Source: Tachypleus tridentatus
Lineage: Eukaryota > Arthropoda > Merostomata > Xiphosura > Limulidae
Assembly (NCBI RefSeq): GCF_004210375.1
Contig: NC_134837.1
Span: 21,399,586 to 21,463,585, forward strand
Length of the DNA stretch: 64,000 nt
Direction of reading: 5' to 3'
The position numbers were made by a program, and so were the translations under genes. Below the pieces are notes generated by a model, which saw only the letters and a program-made list of their open reading frames with translations, was not told the DNA's origin and ran no database searches. Shown here in pieces: positions 36,601-48,700 of this stretch. The first letter of the stretch is position 1. Every line of letters starts with the position of its first letter.

Positions 36601-39600
36601 TTTAGGGGCCATAGTTGAAGCTAGCTATGAATCAGTCAACCAAGCATTCTATGGTAGCATCCATAACTGGGGTCACGTAATCACAGCCAGGGTCCAAGAT
36701 CCCGATGGTCGTTACCACGTAAGTTTTTAATATTCTTTCCTGTTTAGCGGATCCAAATTGTTCATATTTCCACTTTTAAGAAATGTGTCTGTCAACATGG
36801 AAGGTTTAACTTTTACACGAAATATTATCATTTTTGTTATTTTTCTTAAAGTTTGATAATCACATCAAGGTTAAATATCTATTAGACTTTACGCATTGTT
36901 CATACTGTTTATGTTTTCATCAGAAGTGTTTAAAAACGTTGTGATAAGCCAAAAGCTACAATTGTTTGATAATTACTTTTATACTTATAGAATGTTTAAA
37001 ATGTCAAAAATATTCTCATAATGATGAAGTTATCATTATAATTGAAACGATTAAACCGGCACTCCGAAGTTAGCCTGGAAAGGGGTTGAAATGTTAACTA
37101 CATCTTCTAAGTTAGGCTAAATTTAAGAAGAAGGGATTAAACTATTTATTTATGGAAACCAAAAGTTTTATAAAATGTAGAGAATGTACCAAATTGCTAA
37201 GTAATAAGAGCATACAGTAGCATGTAGCTGTAGGATCTATTCATAATAATATGAACATCAAGTATAATATATTTGTACACACATAAGAAACCATATTCAA
37301 TTAAATTAATGGGATAGGATAATTAAACAATAACTTCCTCACATATTCTGTTTTTATATTAAACGTTTCTGTCTGAAGTTGAACCCAGGTGTGATGAGCG
37401 ACACTGCTACCTCCCTCAGAGACCCCATCTTCTACCGGTGGCATAGGTTTATTGATAATATGTTCCAGGATTATAAAGAGACTTTGCCACATTACAACCA
37501 TTCTGACGTAAGTACATTTTAACAGTTTTCGAAATCTTGGATTTCAGTTTCAACGCTAGGTTAACATAATAAATATCATTAGTTCTGATGTTTCATAAAG
37601 GACTGAATTATAGCAGTATGACATAAAAAATACTTATTTGTAGTTTTAAAATAACTAATTCTTTAATTGTGATTCACGAATTACTATAGTTCCGGATTTC
37701 TTTTCATTTTACGCTGTAGCTCGAATTCCCGGGTATTGAAATAACCAAGGTCCTTGTGAAAGCTAAACACATAAACAACATCGACACTTTCAAGAGCTAT
37801 TCATTGTTGGATCTCTCACATGCTTACGAATTTGGCAGAAGTGGAGCCGTCAAGGTAATGGTGGAAACTTTTACCTCATGGAATTTCGTTAAATGTCTGG
37901 TTTTACTTCTGTTCAGAGCTCGAATCAATGAGTTCAACACATCTAATTCTTTTACAACAGCTGAAAATAATCCATGGTTTTAATAAAGTTAATAAGCATC
38001 AAATAAGCCTTATAAGAAATAAGCAGAAGTGTCAGAATAATTGTTTTTGTTACTTACTTTGGTTATGTATAATTTATTTTCATTGCTAAAGCCTGTAGTA
38101 GGTAGTTCACAATAATACATAATACGACTAACTATAGGTAATTTACGATCATTTTACAAAGATTAGTTCGGATTTCTTACTTTTAGGCTGGTAGACTTAT
38201 TTATTATGACTGTTGAACAACTGATAGGCCTAAAGTAGCGACATTAGGCTTAGCATCAAAGACTTATTTCTACATTTGGTATTTTTAGCTTTCCCAAATA
38301 CCGCTATTTTAACAAATGAACTTACTGAAAATTGGTAATTTTTGTAATATTCAATGTATAGCGTATATCTTACAAATTATAATATCACTAGAACGTTTAT
38401 GTATGCAGCATACAATGTCTTGTATTAAAATTTAATATGTAACATAACGTGAATTAGAACATTCGGTAATTATAGGCGTTACCTAGTGTCAACATACCAC
38501 TGATGATGGATCAATCTAAGTTCGGGACGATTTATGCAAATGATTACCATAACTATGAAAGTAAATCCTACTGTTCAGTTAACAGTAACTGCATAAAGAC
38601 AAGGTTCTGCAGACCAGTCTTCCTCCCTCTAACTAGCGGTTTTAAGTTGTGTAATTCGTAATGACGAGAAACTCATTTGAAGTAGAAATATTTCTCAAGA
38701 TGTCTTCACATGGCCTAGTAATGTCGAAACGTTGTTCTTTACTTTATTTTAATAAAGTTTTAATACCCATACTAGTCGTTTTGAGATAAATAAGTTATGT
38801 TATGTTACGCCAGAAACTAGGGGTCTTACAACTTGGTTATTTATTATTTTAACGACAGAAAGTACGGTTCAGATTGAAATGACCAATATTACGTATTTTA
38901 ATTTGGCTAAAAATAATTATTTTATTTTTAAAATATTTTCAGTAAACTAAAGTTATGCACAGTTATTAAATTTTAACCTTCAAACTAAAGCGACGTAAAT
39001 AGCAAACCATATGTAGCCAAAACATTATTTCTGCAAAAGTTAAGAATTAGCTTATTTCTAAAAGTTATAGTGTAACGCTGAAATCTGGCAAAGAATTAAA
39101 CATCAATAAACCTAAGATATGTTATAAAAATCACGTAAGTTGTACATGTTTAATTTTCTTTTGCATATTTTTATTAATTTTTCCTTTTCAGATTCCAACT
39201 CATAGGTGTGTGAGAATATCTATTTTTGTCTCTCAAAATCACTGCTTAAGATTACTTTCGTTCAATAGTGGTATTTAGAAAAATCTGCCATTGCGAAAAT
39301 AAGTATAATAAAATTTAGGCCTATCAGTATATTTCTATTCACACAGTATCACGTCCATTTTGAAATTACTAAAGATAGTTCATCTCTCAAATCTAATATG
39401 AATGAATAATTTGTGTGTTAAAGGTTAGATTATTTTGTCATTATCTCCAGACAGTTTTTTTTACAGTTACTTTGAATTTCGCGCAAAGTACACGAAGATA
39501 GCCTACACGAAGGCTATCTGCGTTAGCCATCCCTAATTTGCAGTGTAGGACTAGAGAGAAGGCAGGTAGTCGACCAGACAACCTGGTTGACATAAAATGT

Positions 39601-42300
39601 TAAATAATCATAGCCAAACAAATATTTTCACACTTTTAAGCTGAGGTCAATAAAACGTGTATCAAAATTGGTATGGTACTCTCTTATATTTACAATAAAT
39701 AACTAGAATTAGATTCTCACAAAGGTTACTGAGAATGAAAACGAATAAAAAGAAATCCGTTGAACCCACATGCCACATAATTATTTATAAATGACACAAT
39801 GAGACTTAAAAAGGAATTCTGATATAATAAAACATGACTTAAATAAGGAATTTTGAATTCAATGTATAATTTTTATTACCAACATTCATGAAATTGTAAG
39901 ATACAGTTGACCGAGACTTTTATACCTCATGAATAATTTAAGACTATATTTATCGAAAAGTACGAAAATATTACTTTGCTTTGTCCAACAATATTCTGTT
40001 GTCTTACAAAGAAAAGCTCGTATTCAGTTTGTATTTGTGTAACGATTTAGGTAAGGTTCAGTCACTTGAACCACGAGGATTTCGACTACAAGATTAGGGT
40101 TGAAAACCACACCAGCAAGACAAAGCCTGCAACCGTTCGTGTTTTCATGGCACCTAAGTACGATGAGCTAGGTAACGAACTGAATACCAAGAACTTGCGT
40201 CGTCTCATGATTGAAATGGACAAGTTTCATGCAGAAAGTAAGGTTAAGTACTTAACGATGACGTTCAATCATGAATCATGTTATCTTATCTTGTCTTAAT
40301 GTTTTGAATGCGGTTATAACACGAGAGAAAAAAACTTTCTTCCTAAGAATATTTCTTGTTCAGTGTTATTTCTCACACTGTTCTGTAAGTGCTGCTTTCC
40401 ATATCATAAATGATTACCAAGAATGATAACTAATTTTACATGGCCTGTTTTGATGTCATATTTTAATGTTTTAAGCCCGTTTTACTAACATCCAGCTTCC
40501 AATCCTGTTCACAGTTCATCCTGGCCACAACGATATTGTTCGCCATTCTAAAAATTCCAGCGTGACAATCTCGTCTGCACGAAGCTTTGGACAGTTGGCA
40601 CATGGCGAGGGGGTGAACGAACATGCTAATGAATATTGTAGTTGTGGATGGCCAGATCATTTACTGGTCCCACGTGGTAATGAAAACGGCATGCCTTTCC
40701 ACTTATTCGTGATGTTAACCGACTGGCTTCACGATCAGGTAAGTCTCTTGGAATTACCGATTATTACAGTTATATGTTATACATTTAGCTGATCGATAGT
40801 AAAAAGTACAATATTTGTTTCTAACATTTGATCAGACGGTAATAATCCAAGGGGAAAAGTTATTTGATCAGGATGTCTTGACAGCGTAAATGTAATAATA
40901 ATTACTTAGCAACTCTGTTAAATATAGTCAATGGACAACACTTATATCTGTCCCATTGGTTATGTTTAACTCGATTGGTTTGTTTGTTTATTCTAACGGT
41001 ATGTCAATCAATACTTTTATGCAACATTTATGCCTTCGGAGGAATAAAACGAGTCAGAAGATATATGTTTGTTACAAAAAATATACTTGGTGTTTAAAAC
41101 TTGGTACTGTAACGTTTTTCTAATGTTTCTAAACTTTAGTATTACGTGAAAAATTGAAAGTTGTTTTTGTCGACCTTTTCCAAACTGCAATTCCGCAGCC
41201 ATATTTTACAATAACTGGACAAGTAGCCTCTTCATCAATAATATAAAATCAAACACCACTCAAGAATGATAGTGCATGGTTTTAGAATTATATATTTTTA
41301 ATATTTGAATGGTTCCATAATTCTATGTTATAATAAAAAGTATTCAAAACACAAGATATCCCTTTAATTTTATTTTTGGATTACATTAAAATATTCCAAC
41401 ATTTTGGTATATTTGTACCATATTATACTGCTAATTAATTCAAATTTGGCCGTCTTGGAAATATATAATACACTTTGTAAAACAACACGTGCTTCAAATT
41501 GGTTCACTCGCGTGAGTTGAATATTTAAAAGTATTTGCATTTTTGGTTGTGGCATGCTTCTGTATTATCTTGTTTTAAGTAATGTAATCTTTAAGTGATA
41601 ATTTAACATTTTTATTTGGTATATTTATCGTACTTTACTTTACGCCTTTTAAGACGCCATATCGTGGAAGATGCACCCTAATTTTGTAAAGACAATCCTA
41701 AGGAAAAAACATTTTGACTCAGCAGTCAACACCTTGATTCAGCCTTCACTTTTTTCAACCAACTGAGTAAATACAGTCAAATACATTATATTCTTCACAA
41801 TATATCGACAGTATTAGTTCAGTTTAATGTTTTATGCTGTTGCAAATATGTGTAATTGGTAAGTAATGGCATTATGATCCGTATGAGAGGCCGTTTGGAA
41901 TAGATCCTAAGCTAACCTCTTACCTTAATCCATCATCTTTGTCTTGGAAGATGCACGTGGATTGTTTTAGATATTTTTAAAGAAAAAAGTGCGTCTTACA
42001 AGGCATAAAATACGGTACTCATAATTTGTAATATAGTACTTTATGTGGTGTTAACAGTGATAACTGATTAACCTCGTACGTTATGCGTAGGTTGGAGACC
42101 ACGGCAAGACAGGGATGTGTACTGACGCAGTAAGCTACTGTGGAGCTAAAGATCAGCTCTACCCTGATCGACGACCTATGGGTTTCCCGTTCGACAGAGA
42201 TATTGAAGAAGAACATCTCAAGGATTGGTTACTTCCTAACATGAAGGACGTTTTGATAACTGTAACCCATCACGAGGAAGTTCACAACCAAAGCCACTAA
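30624..42300 (+). CDS. Hemocyanin subunit (chelicerate type), complete nine-exon gene
   Basis: Extracellular copper protein that binds oxygen reversibly in hemolymph as multi-hexamers. Coding exons: 30624-30828, 32486-32706, 34071-34279, 36322-36718, 37379-37507, 37720-37854, 40051-40237, 40515-40738, 42091-42300. All introns are GT-AG and every phase agrees, giving 1917 nt, or 638 aa plus stop, the usual length of the family. CuA ligands are H175 and H179 in NAHHWHWH and H206 in YYMHQQM. CuB ligands are H326 and H330 in HNWGH and H366 in FYRWHRFID. The N-terminal domain keeps a Phe at residue 49 (QLFSLF), where chelicerate hemocyanins carry the residue that blocks the active site. The C-terminal beta-barrel domain has [15 protein letters not shown] and PMGFPFDR. 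There is no signal peptide, as is normal for chelicerate subunits. Sequons occur at NHT and NSS. The C-terminus is unusually His-rich ([10 protein letters not shown]). Intact copper sites argue for oxygen transport rather than a pseudogene. I cannot name the subunit type. Confidence 0.97.
33003..33232 (+). mobile_element. SINE family 1, head truncated, in hemocyanin intron 2
   Basis: Starts inside the tRNA head at box B (TGCGGGTTCGAATCCCGG) and is complete to the tail. A second copy of only the tail (TTTTCGCGAAATTCAAAACA) follows at 33234-33265. Confidence 0.9.
34071..34279 (+). other. Hemocyanin exon 3: CuA site
   Basis: Acceptor AATAATAG|GAAGAT, donor GCTAG|GTTGGT. Encodes residues 143-211 and part of 212, with all three CuA histidines (H175, H179, H206). 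Confidence 0.95.
36322..36718 (+). other. Hemocyanin exon 4: start of CuB site
   Basis: Acceptor CATTTAG|GTATGAC, donor TACCAC|GTAAGT. The largest exon; it carries CuB ligands H326 and H330. The third, H366, is in exon 5 (37379-37507). Confidence 0.95.
38600..38790 (+). mobile_element. Penelope terminal fragment in hemocyanin intron 6
   Basis: Shares AATGTCGAAACGTTGTTC and CCATACtAGTCGTTTTgAgA with the end of the Penelope remnant at 5590-5655. The neighbouring block GTAATGACGAGAAACTCATT is the inverse complement of the 5665-5695 end (GTTTTCTCGTCATCAC). No coding part. Confidence 0.6.
39471..39571 (-). mobile_element. SINE family 1 tail fragment in hemocyanin intron 6
   Basis: Contains the tail AATTTCGCGCAAAG, the block GGCTATCTGCGTTAGCC and the start of the body (GTGTAGGACTAGAGAGAAGG). 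It has a short internal duplication of CACGAAG-TAGCC and ends abruptly. Confidence 0.85.
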
Positions 42301-42443
42301 AAAATGTAACCTAAGATATTTCTTTTTATGGTTTTTGGTTTCAACTTTCCAATGTGATTAAGAAACAACCATTTTTCGAGATATGATTTAAACAGTTAAA
42401 TATTAATTTGAATATGAATATGTGTTTCGGCAATGTAATAAAT
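42301..42443 (+). terminator. Hemocyanin 3' UTR with poly(A) signal
   Basis: The stop codon at 42298-42300 is followed by AT-rich DNA. AATAAA lies at 42438-42443 and another AATAAA about 30 bp later, giving a predicted 3' UTR of roughly 150-190 nt. Confidence 0.55.
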
Positions 42444-43083
42444 ACTGGCAACTTAAAATAGTACTTTTTATTTTAATAAAAATATTAAACTAGTCTCAAA
42501 TACGCCTGTAACGACATTTAATAAAAGAAATGTAATAAAGTTATCTTTAAACTCTACCCTCAGTGGTTCAAAAGTGAATTTCAGAATTTACACTAAAGAT
42601 TGGAGTTATTTCAGAGTTCATGCACAAATAACGCCTCATAAGAATATATTCTATCATGGACATTTTAGGTTTAGCGCTTAACAAAAGTTTAAAAATGTAT
42701 TAATTTTGGTATTCTCAAGCTGTTTGGGAGTTTATACTAATCATCGAAAACAAACATATTTTAATTTTTGAGCGGGTGTTATGTACTTGTATGTAGTTTA
42801 CACTACAGACTGGTTTGATCAATGTAACAATAACTGAGCTTATAAGTGTCACGTGATTTCTTGTATATGCTAATATGACGTGAGAGGGAGTCAACGGATT
42901 AATTTTCATATTCGTCAGTGAGTTTTTAATTAATCACATCTGATTTGTTCTGCCTTCACACCCACACAGTTTGCAAAAAACAAAAAAATGCAGATTTACT
43001 CTGATTATCAGGCAACTTCTTTGTAAGATGTACGATAAATGATCATATGTTATGTGTTGCATCTGAAAACTAATGATAACCAG

Positions 43084-43275
43084 CCCAATCATTAGACTAA
43101 AGCAGCGTTTCCCATAACCTGCCCAATCATTAGACTAAACCAGCGTTTCCCATAACCTGCCCAATCATTAGACTAAACCAGCGTTTCCCATAACCTGCCC
43201 AATCATTAGACTAAACCAGCGTTTCCCATAACCTGCCCAATCATTAGACTAAACCAGCGTTTCCCATACTTGTCA
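43084..43275. repeat. 38-bp tandem repeat, five copies
   Basis: Unit CCCAATCATTAGACTAAACC AGCGTTTCCCATAACCTG; starts at 43084, 43122, 43160, 43198 and 43236. Almost no divergence, so recently expanded. Confidence 0.95.
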
Positions 43276-43350
43276 TCCTTTAAATAGAAATGGTTTCTTG
43301 CTAATTCCCTTCCTTATTTAAGTGAATGATGACTGAGCTTGTTTTTTCAT

Positions 43351-43609
43351 TTGTTTGTAGTTTAGCACGACACTACACAATGGGCTATCTGTGTTATACT
43401 TACAAGTTACCACAAGTATCGAAACCCAGTCTCCAGCGTATAAGACCACAGATTTATCGCTCATCAGTAGCACAGAGGTATGTCTGCAGACTTATAACGC
43501 TAGAAACTGAGTTTCGATACCCGTGGTGGCCAGAGCACAAATAGCTCATTGTGTAGCTTTGTGCTAAACTACAAACAAGCCCCAGACTTATCGCTGTGCC
43601 AATGGGGGG
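43351..43609 (-). mobile_element. SINE family 2 split by a younger nested SINE
   Basis: The left part 43351-43461 and right part 43583-43609 form one minus-oriented family 2 copy. It is interrupted by another family 2 copy at 43462-43582. Confidence 0.8.
43462..43582 (+). mobile_element. SINE family 2, nested insertion
   Basis: Complete plus-oriented copy: CAGTAGCACAGAGGTATGTC head, box B-like GAGTTTCGATACCCGTGG, tail CATTGTGTAGCTTTGTGCTA. Its target duplication CAGAyTTATCGCT lies at 43449-43461 and 43583-43595 inside the host SINE. Confidence 0.85.
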
Positions 43610-44709
43610 AATAAACAGTAACGAAATGTAATGCAGGGGTATTCATTAGATTGCGATATGTGTTGAACTAATTACTTGTTACTTCCATTAATAAATATGT
43701 GTTAAAATACTTAATTTCCTATTATTTCACTTTTAACTCTAATCTCTTTCCCCAAAGATTATTTGCGCTCCCAAACGTTAGATTAAAGAATGTCTACTAC
43801 GTCTTTGTGATTACTATACAATGACCTCATACACTTGTATTAAAGTATTTTACTACTTTCAAAGTAAGTAATTTGTCAGAGTGCATCACAATGCTACAGG
43901 CAACAATTCTTATACATAATAACAGAAATAATAATGAACATAGGTATCCCTACTTTAAAATGATTGTAATAAGTGTTTAAATTGATGAAAACTGTAAACA
44001 CTTATTACTTTCTAACATGGTGGTTTCTAATCTAACTAATTATTTACGTGCCGTACAAAATAAACAAAGACAAAAAAACTGAAAGACAGTCAACCAACAC
44101 ATCCAATGTCAGACATGTAATGTGTGCACAACAGGCGTAACAGCTGTACACATTATACAAGAATATTTTGTTTTTGACAGTTTCATTATAATAAATAAAC
44201 CTAATTCATAAAATACTGCTACAGTCAGTTATATCTGAATCAAAACCTAAACCATTTGTACGAAAGAAAATATACTATATAAAATTCTGTGTTGTTGAAG
44301 ATTTAATACAATGTCTAGTTAAGACTAATTAGTATTAGTTCCCAAAACTTTCTTACATCTATAAGCAGTCATGGCACAAGTGTTGATGAGATGTGATGTG
44401 AAGTGGAGTGGATACTAGGTGCAATGTGAAATGCAAAATGAAATATTTTTATCATAAAACTAAACACAAATACAGTGTGCATTCGTGTTTTTTACTTACA
44501 ACATATTTTCACTTTTCTGGATTTTCTCAGCTGCATCCTTTTCAAAACCCTGTTCTAAACTGACTAACTCTAATGTTCCTTTAATTCAAAAGAAATGTCG
44601 CATTTACCCAGAACAACTAGGGCTCTCACTTGACTAGTCATTCTCATAATAATATAGGTGAGATCGTGTAATACTCTCGGATTAACTCACTTCGCAAATA
44701 TCAGGGGGA

Positions 44710-44840
44710 TTGAAGGTTGTGTGAGCCCAGGAGCTAATAATTTTTGTGGGTCCTACAACCCATGTAATTTTACATAGAATAAAATTATCAATTGGGACTA
44801 AGCCTCCTCTAGCCCCTACCTAAATACAACACTGCGTAAA
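44710..44840 (-). mobile_element. hAT-like MITE, second copy
   Basis: The minus strand reads CAGTGTTGTATTTAGGTAGG, GGCTAGAGGAGGCTTAGTCC and a central AT palindrome, then GTAGGACCCACA, matching the copy at 14254-14425. Diverged by substitutions. Confidence 0.6.
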
Positions 44841-45607
44841 TCTGCTTTATAATGGGAGATTCATGCAGGATAACCACATGATAATTCTTAATTTATCTAA
44901 ATGACTGGGATTTAAATTAAAAGAATAAACAGACAGCAATCTTTATTTACATCTAAAGTAAAAGTGTGCATACTTGCGTAAGACATTGAACAATAGCCTT
45001 CCTACTGCACCTTACGTTAATCTACATATTTCAGCTCTCTAGACGTATATCCATTGACATATTTACATTGATAACAAAGCAGAATGATTTAAATTTAACA
45101 CTACATACAAAACCAGGTATCCGCAGTTTTAGGCTTAAGTGATAAGTCATTATTTTACAACATTCAAGGACTGCAACTTCTAGGTAACATCTACTCAACC
45201 ATTGAAGAACATTGCTGTTTATGAACAATTCCACACAATACGAAGTTGTACAATATCTTCGCAACTAAAGTAGATGCTATCTGCCAGAAAACAAAATTAA
45301 TTATAACTAAACAACAGATTAAAAGTTTTCTGAATCATAAGTCTATCCAAAAAGTGCATTGAAACAAACAAAGAACAAATATTTAATAATTTGGTAGAAA
45401 ACATACGGTACGTCTCCATATAAAATTTGTTCTTTCTTCTATATTTCAAGCTAGTACTCAAACTGACAATTAAGTTTAGCTTGAAAAACCAATAATGTTT
45501 GAGCTTTTAAGAGGTTAAAGAAACACATTAATTTTCCTGTGTTCTTATAAATGCTTCCATATCATGTTAATGACACAACTCTTGAACAAAATACAAGACC
45601 CAAATAC

Positions 45608-46210
45608 AGTAAACCTGTCTAAGTCGGAAAATGCATAGTGCGGAAACCTGTACAAGCCAAAATTATCCAATTTTTGCAGCATTATCTTAAAATTTCTCTT
45701 ATGAAAGGCCCTCTATATGACGAAACCTGCGTAATGCAGACGGAAAACTATCTTTCACCCACCTCATCTATCAACAAGTGGGATTAGAACCTGAGAAAGG
45801 CGGAAAAATGTTTTTGATTAAACGTTAGTTTCTTATCTAATAAATAATTTTATTAATCATTATTAGATTATTGTTTAATCAATAGTTTGTTTAAATATTA
45901 ATAAATTCTCGGACATTTTGTTACAGTAAGTATCGGTTAAATATATTCTGTTCTTTTCTCTGCCGTCATTATTCCGGAGATCGCTATTCGTAAGAATGAT
46001 TAACTGTACAATTGGTCGCATTTGCTGATGGAAAACTAGAGAGACCATGGGTAACAGGTAAAAGTGAAAATCCGCGCTGTTTCAAAAATGTAAGGAAGAA
46101 TCAACTTCCTGTGGAATGGAAAACGAATAAAGAAGCGTGGATGGCAAGTACTATCTTCGAGGAATTTTTGAACAAATTAAACAAAATAATGGAACAAAAA
46201 AGATAGATTT
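45608..46210 (+). pseudogene. pogo/Tigger-like transposon remnant
   Basis: An inverted-repeat-like start CAGTAAACCTGTCTAAGTCG at about 45608 is followed by non-coding DNA and a 64-codon frame (46012-46206). That frame reads ADGKLERPWVTGKSENPRCF, LPVEWKTNKEAWMASTIFEE and FLNKLNKIM, matching part of the DDE domain of pogo/Tigger (CENP-B-related) transposases. Most of the transposase is deleted. Confidence 0.7.
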
Positions 46211-46984
46211 TTAGTAAAGTATTTCTACTAAAGATTAATTTTAGAATTTCTGAGTCAGTCTGCATGAAAAGTGAATTTCACACGTAGGAATAAAAATGTT
46301 TATTAATTTTAAAGTTTTCAAATTTATTTTATATTTATTCACAGATGAATAAAACGTTTTTGTAACTTGTATATTTTATCTGTAGATTTTTCAACATAAA
46401 ATGCATATTTCATTCCAAACCTTTAGATAAATCACCTAAGTATAAAGAAATGAATGGTTGAAAAACGTGAAATGAATTGAGTAACATAGTTCTTTCCCTT
46501 TCATCACTGACTATGAAATTATAAGTTACTTACACCCACAGTCTAAACCTTTATTCTGTTATCACACACGTGTTTTCTGTTTTGTTTTTATTTTTTAGTA
46601 TCAAGTTGTACTCCCTCACCCCACAACCTCGGACAATAAAACAACAAATCACAATGTGAACCATTACCCTGTTTCTAGAAAATAACAACACCTGGACTGA
46701 AAAACACACAAATATGCGAAGATATTAGTTATATTTCAGTGATGCAATACGCTTGGAGGGAAATTTATACTATAGCTTAACAATTTCTACAGTATAAGTA
46801 ATAACCATAACAGGAATATAAGGAACACTAAATAATCAAACCCCAGATTAAGACACAATACAATATATATTTATCAAAAAAAGGCCCTTTGCTATTATTA
46901 GCATCTAGCGGCAATATTCAATCTGTCCTCTAAATCAGGTTGCATACCAGTTGTTGGACGCTAGCTGATGTTTTAATGTTTTTC

Positions 46985-48700
46985 AGAGAAGGAGGGCCAG
47001 CCAATAGTAAAGGATGCTACAGAACAATCAGCTTGGAAAACACTTCGAAAACTTATTAGTTCCAGACTACTTGTATATATCGAACTAACACCAATATCAC
47101 TCAAAACTGAAAATGGTTTTCGAATTTAAAGCCTAACTACAGATAATTTAGTACGACTCACATAAAGCACAATAAATAGTTTTAATCGGAAGGAATACGG
47201 CGTCACCTGATAAAACTTTTTTGATAACTTTAAAGCATTAGGAAACTTCCCTTGAGTAAAAGATAAATTAATTAAAAGTCAAAATTGGTGCAAAAAAAGA
47301 TTAGCATTAGCTTTCAAAATCTTAACCGAAACACCATCTACACCATTAGGAAGCTGAATTTGATAAGGAGAAAATATTATTCATAGTTTCAGATACAGTA
47401 ACAGGATATGGTAACAAGAAGAAGAAGGAGCAGGAGGCATGCCCTGAGAACAAAATTTAGGATCGGAGAAAGTAGATTTAGCAACATTAACAAAAAAAAT
47501 AATTCAAATCAGATAAATCAGTAGTACCAAAATTACAAAATTTCTTTTTTTAACATCAATAATAGAGTTAACAATATTCCAATTCTGTTTAATAGTTTTA
47601 GCATTCTTAAACAGGTTATGATAATAAGTCCATTTAGTCTTACGGGTCAAACTAATAACATAATTCCTTAAACACTTAAATCTAATCTTTAGATAAATAT
47701 CATCAGGAAATTGATGTACTTTCTTTTTTAACTTATCTCTTTTAATCATTAACAAAACCAATTCACTGGTAATCCATGGCTTAATTTTTCTAAACTTTCG
47801 TGACACAGAAACAGTAGTAGTATTACAACTTTGAATAATCAATCAGTTAACACTTCAGCAAAATTATCATAAGCAACATTAACATCAGAACAATTCATAA
47901 CAGGACCAATCTGAAAAATTCAAACAAGAACTCAATTCATTCAAACTTAATCTTTTGAACATTTGAGACATGTTCTAGATCCGATAAAATGTCTATACAT
48001 AAAACAATTGGAAAAGCGAGATCGGTCAAACTGATGAAACTTTTTTTTAGAATGGACGGCAAGTGCTGTTATGGAGACACAAGTGTACGAGGACGATGCT
48101 TCGAAAGTCTTCCGCCTTTCATCTGCCAAAACAATCAAGGATACTGTGCCACCCGTTTTCTAGATTTCGAGAACCTCCTCGAAAATGTCTGGCACAAGGA
48201 CTAAAGTTTCAAATGTTCCATATGAAACTACAACATGGATTTTAACTTTTCTGGATAAAATAAAAAACAAGGGAATGTTTCTAACTTTTACTGATAAAAT
48301 AAAAACTAGGACACCTACTCGCATTATTTACTTTAGAGGCAGGTGTTCCGTAAGAAAGAATATAATTAGCCCTATACCATTTATCATGTATGTAAGTAAA
48401 ATGCCTCTGTTGGATCCACATTTCTGCTTCTGTTTCGCAGTTTGTTGGTATTATAGTTATATGGAAGAGTTGCTAAGCTACGAATATTACTCCAAGAAAT
48501 TTACAATCTCGAATAAACAAGATAAAAAACTACTGCACGATTGGAGAATCAAAATAAATGTTCCAAAAAACAAAACTTTTGTTATTTACAAAATCAATTT
48601 AAAAAACAGACAACCCCGAAAATTATGTCTCAACAGAACCCTTCTCCGTGCAGACATCATCCAAATCTCAGGATCTAATGTATGACTGAAAACTAAATAG
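46985..48700 (+). mobile_element. Jockey-like LINE remnant, rearranged
   Basis: Plus-strand RT text: REGGPANSKGCYRTISL (about 46990-47035), NRKEYGVT near 47200, then after a gap LEAGVP, SPIPFIMYVSKMPLLDPHF (about 48365-48425) and the thumb WRIKINVPKNKTFVIY (about 48540-48590). All pieces are shifted in frame or broken by stops, so it is inactive. The middle, 47217-47945, carries an earlier part of a LINE ORF on the opposite strand. Confidence 0.7.
47217..47945 (-). pseudogene. LINE ORF2 linker and early RT fragment, inverted
   Basis: The minus strand reads DVNVAYDNFAEVL, RKIKPWITSELVLLMIKRDK (the usual spacer between endonuclease and RT), TKWTYYHNLFKNAKTIKQNW, QIQLPNGVDGVSVKILKANA and FTQGKFPNALKLSK. 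This is the part of the ORF just before the plus-strand text at 46985. One stop interrupts it near 47280. Confidence 0.75.

Noticed and set aside
48185-48685. 166-codon open frame as a host gene
   Set aside because: The content is LINE reverse-transcriptase text (SPIPFIMYVS, WRIKINVPKNK), so it belongs to a retroelement remnant.
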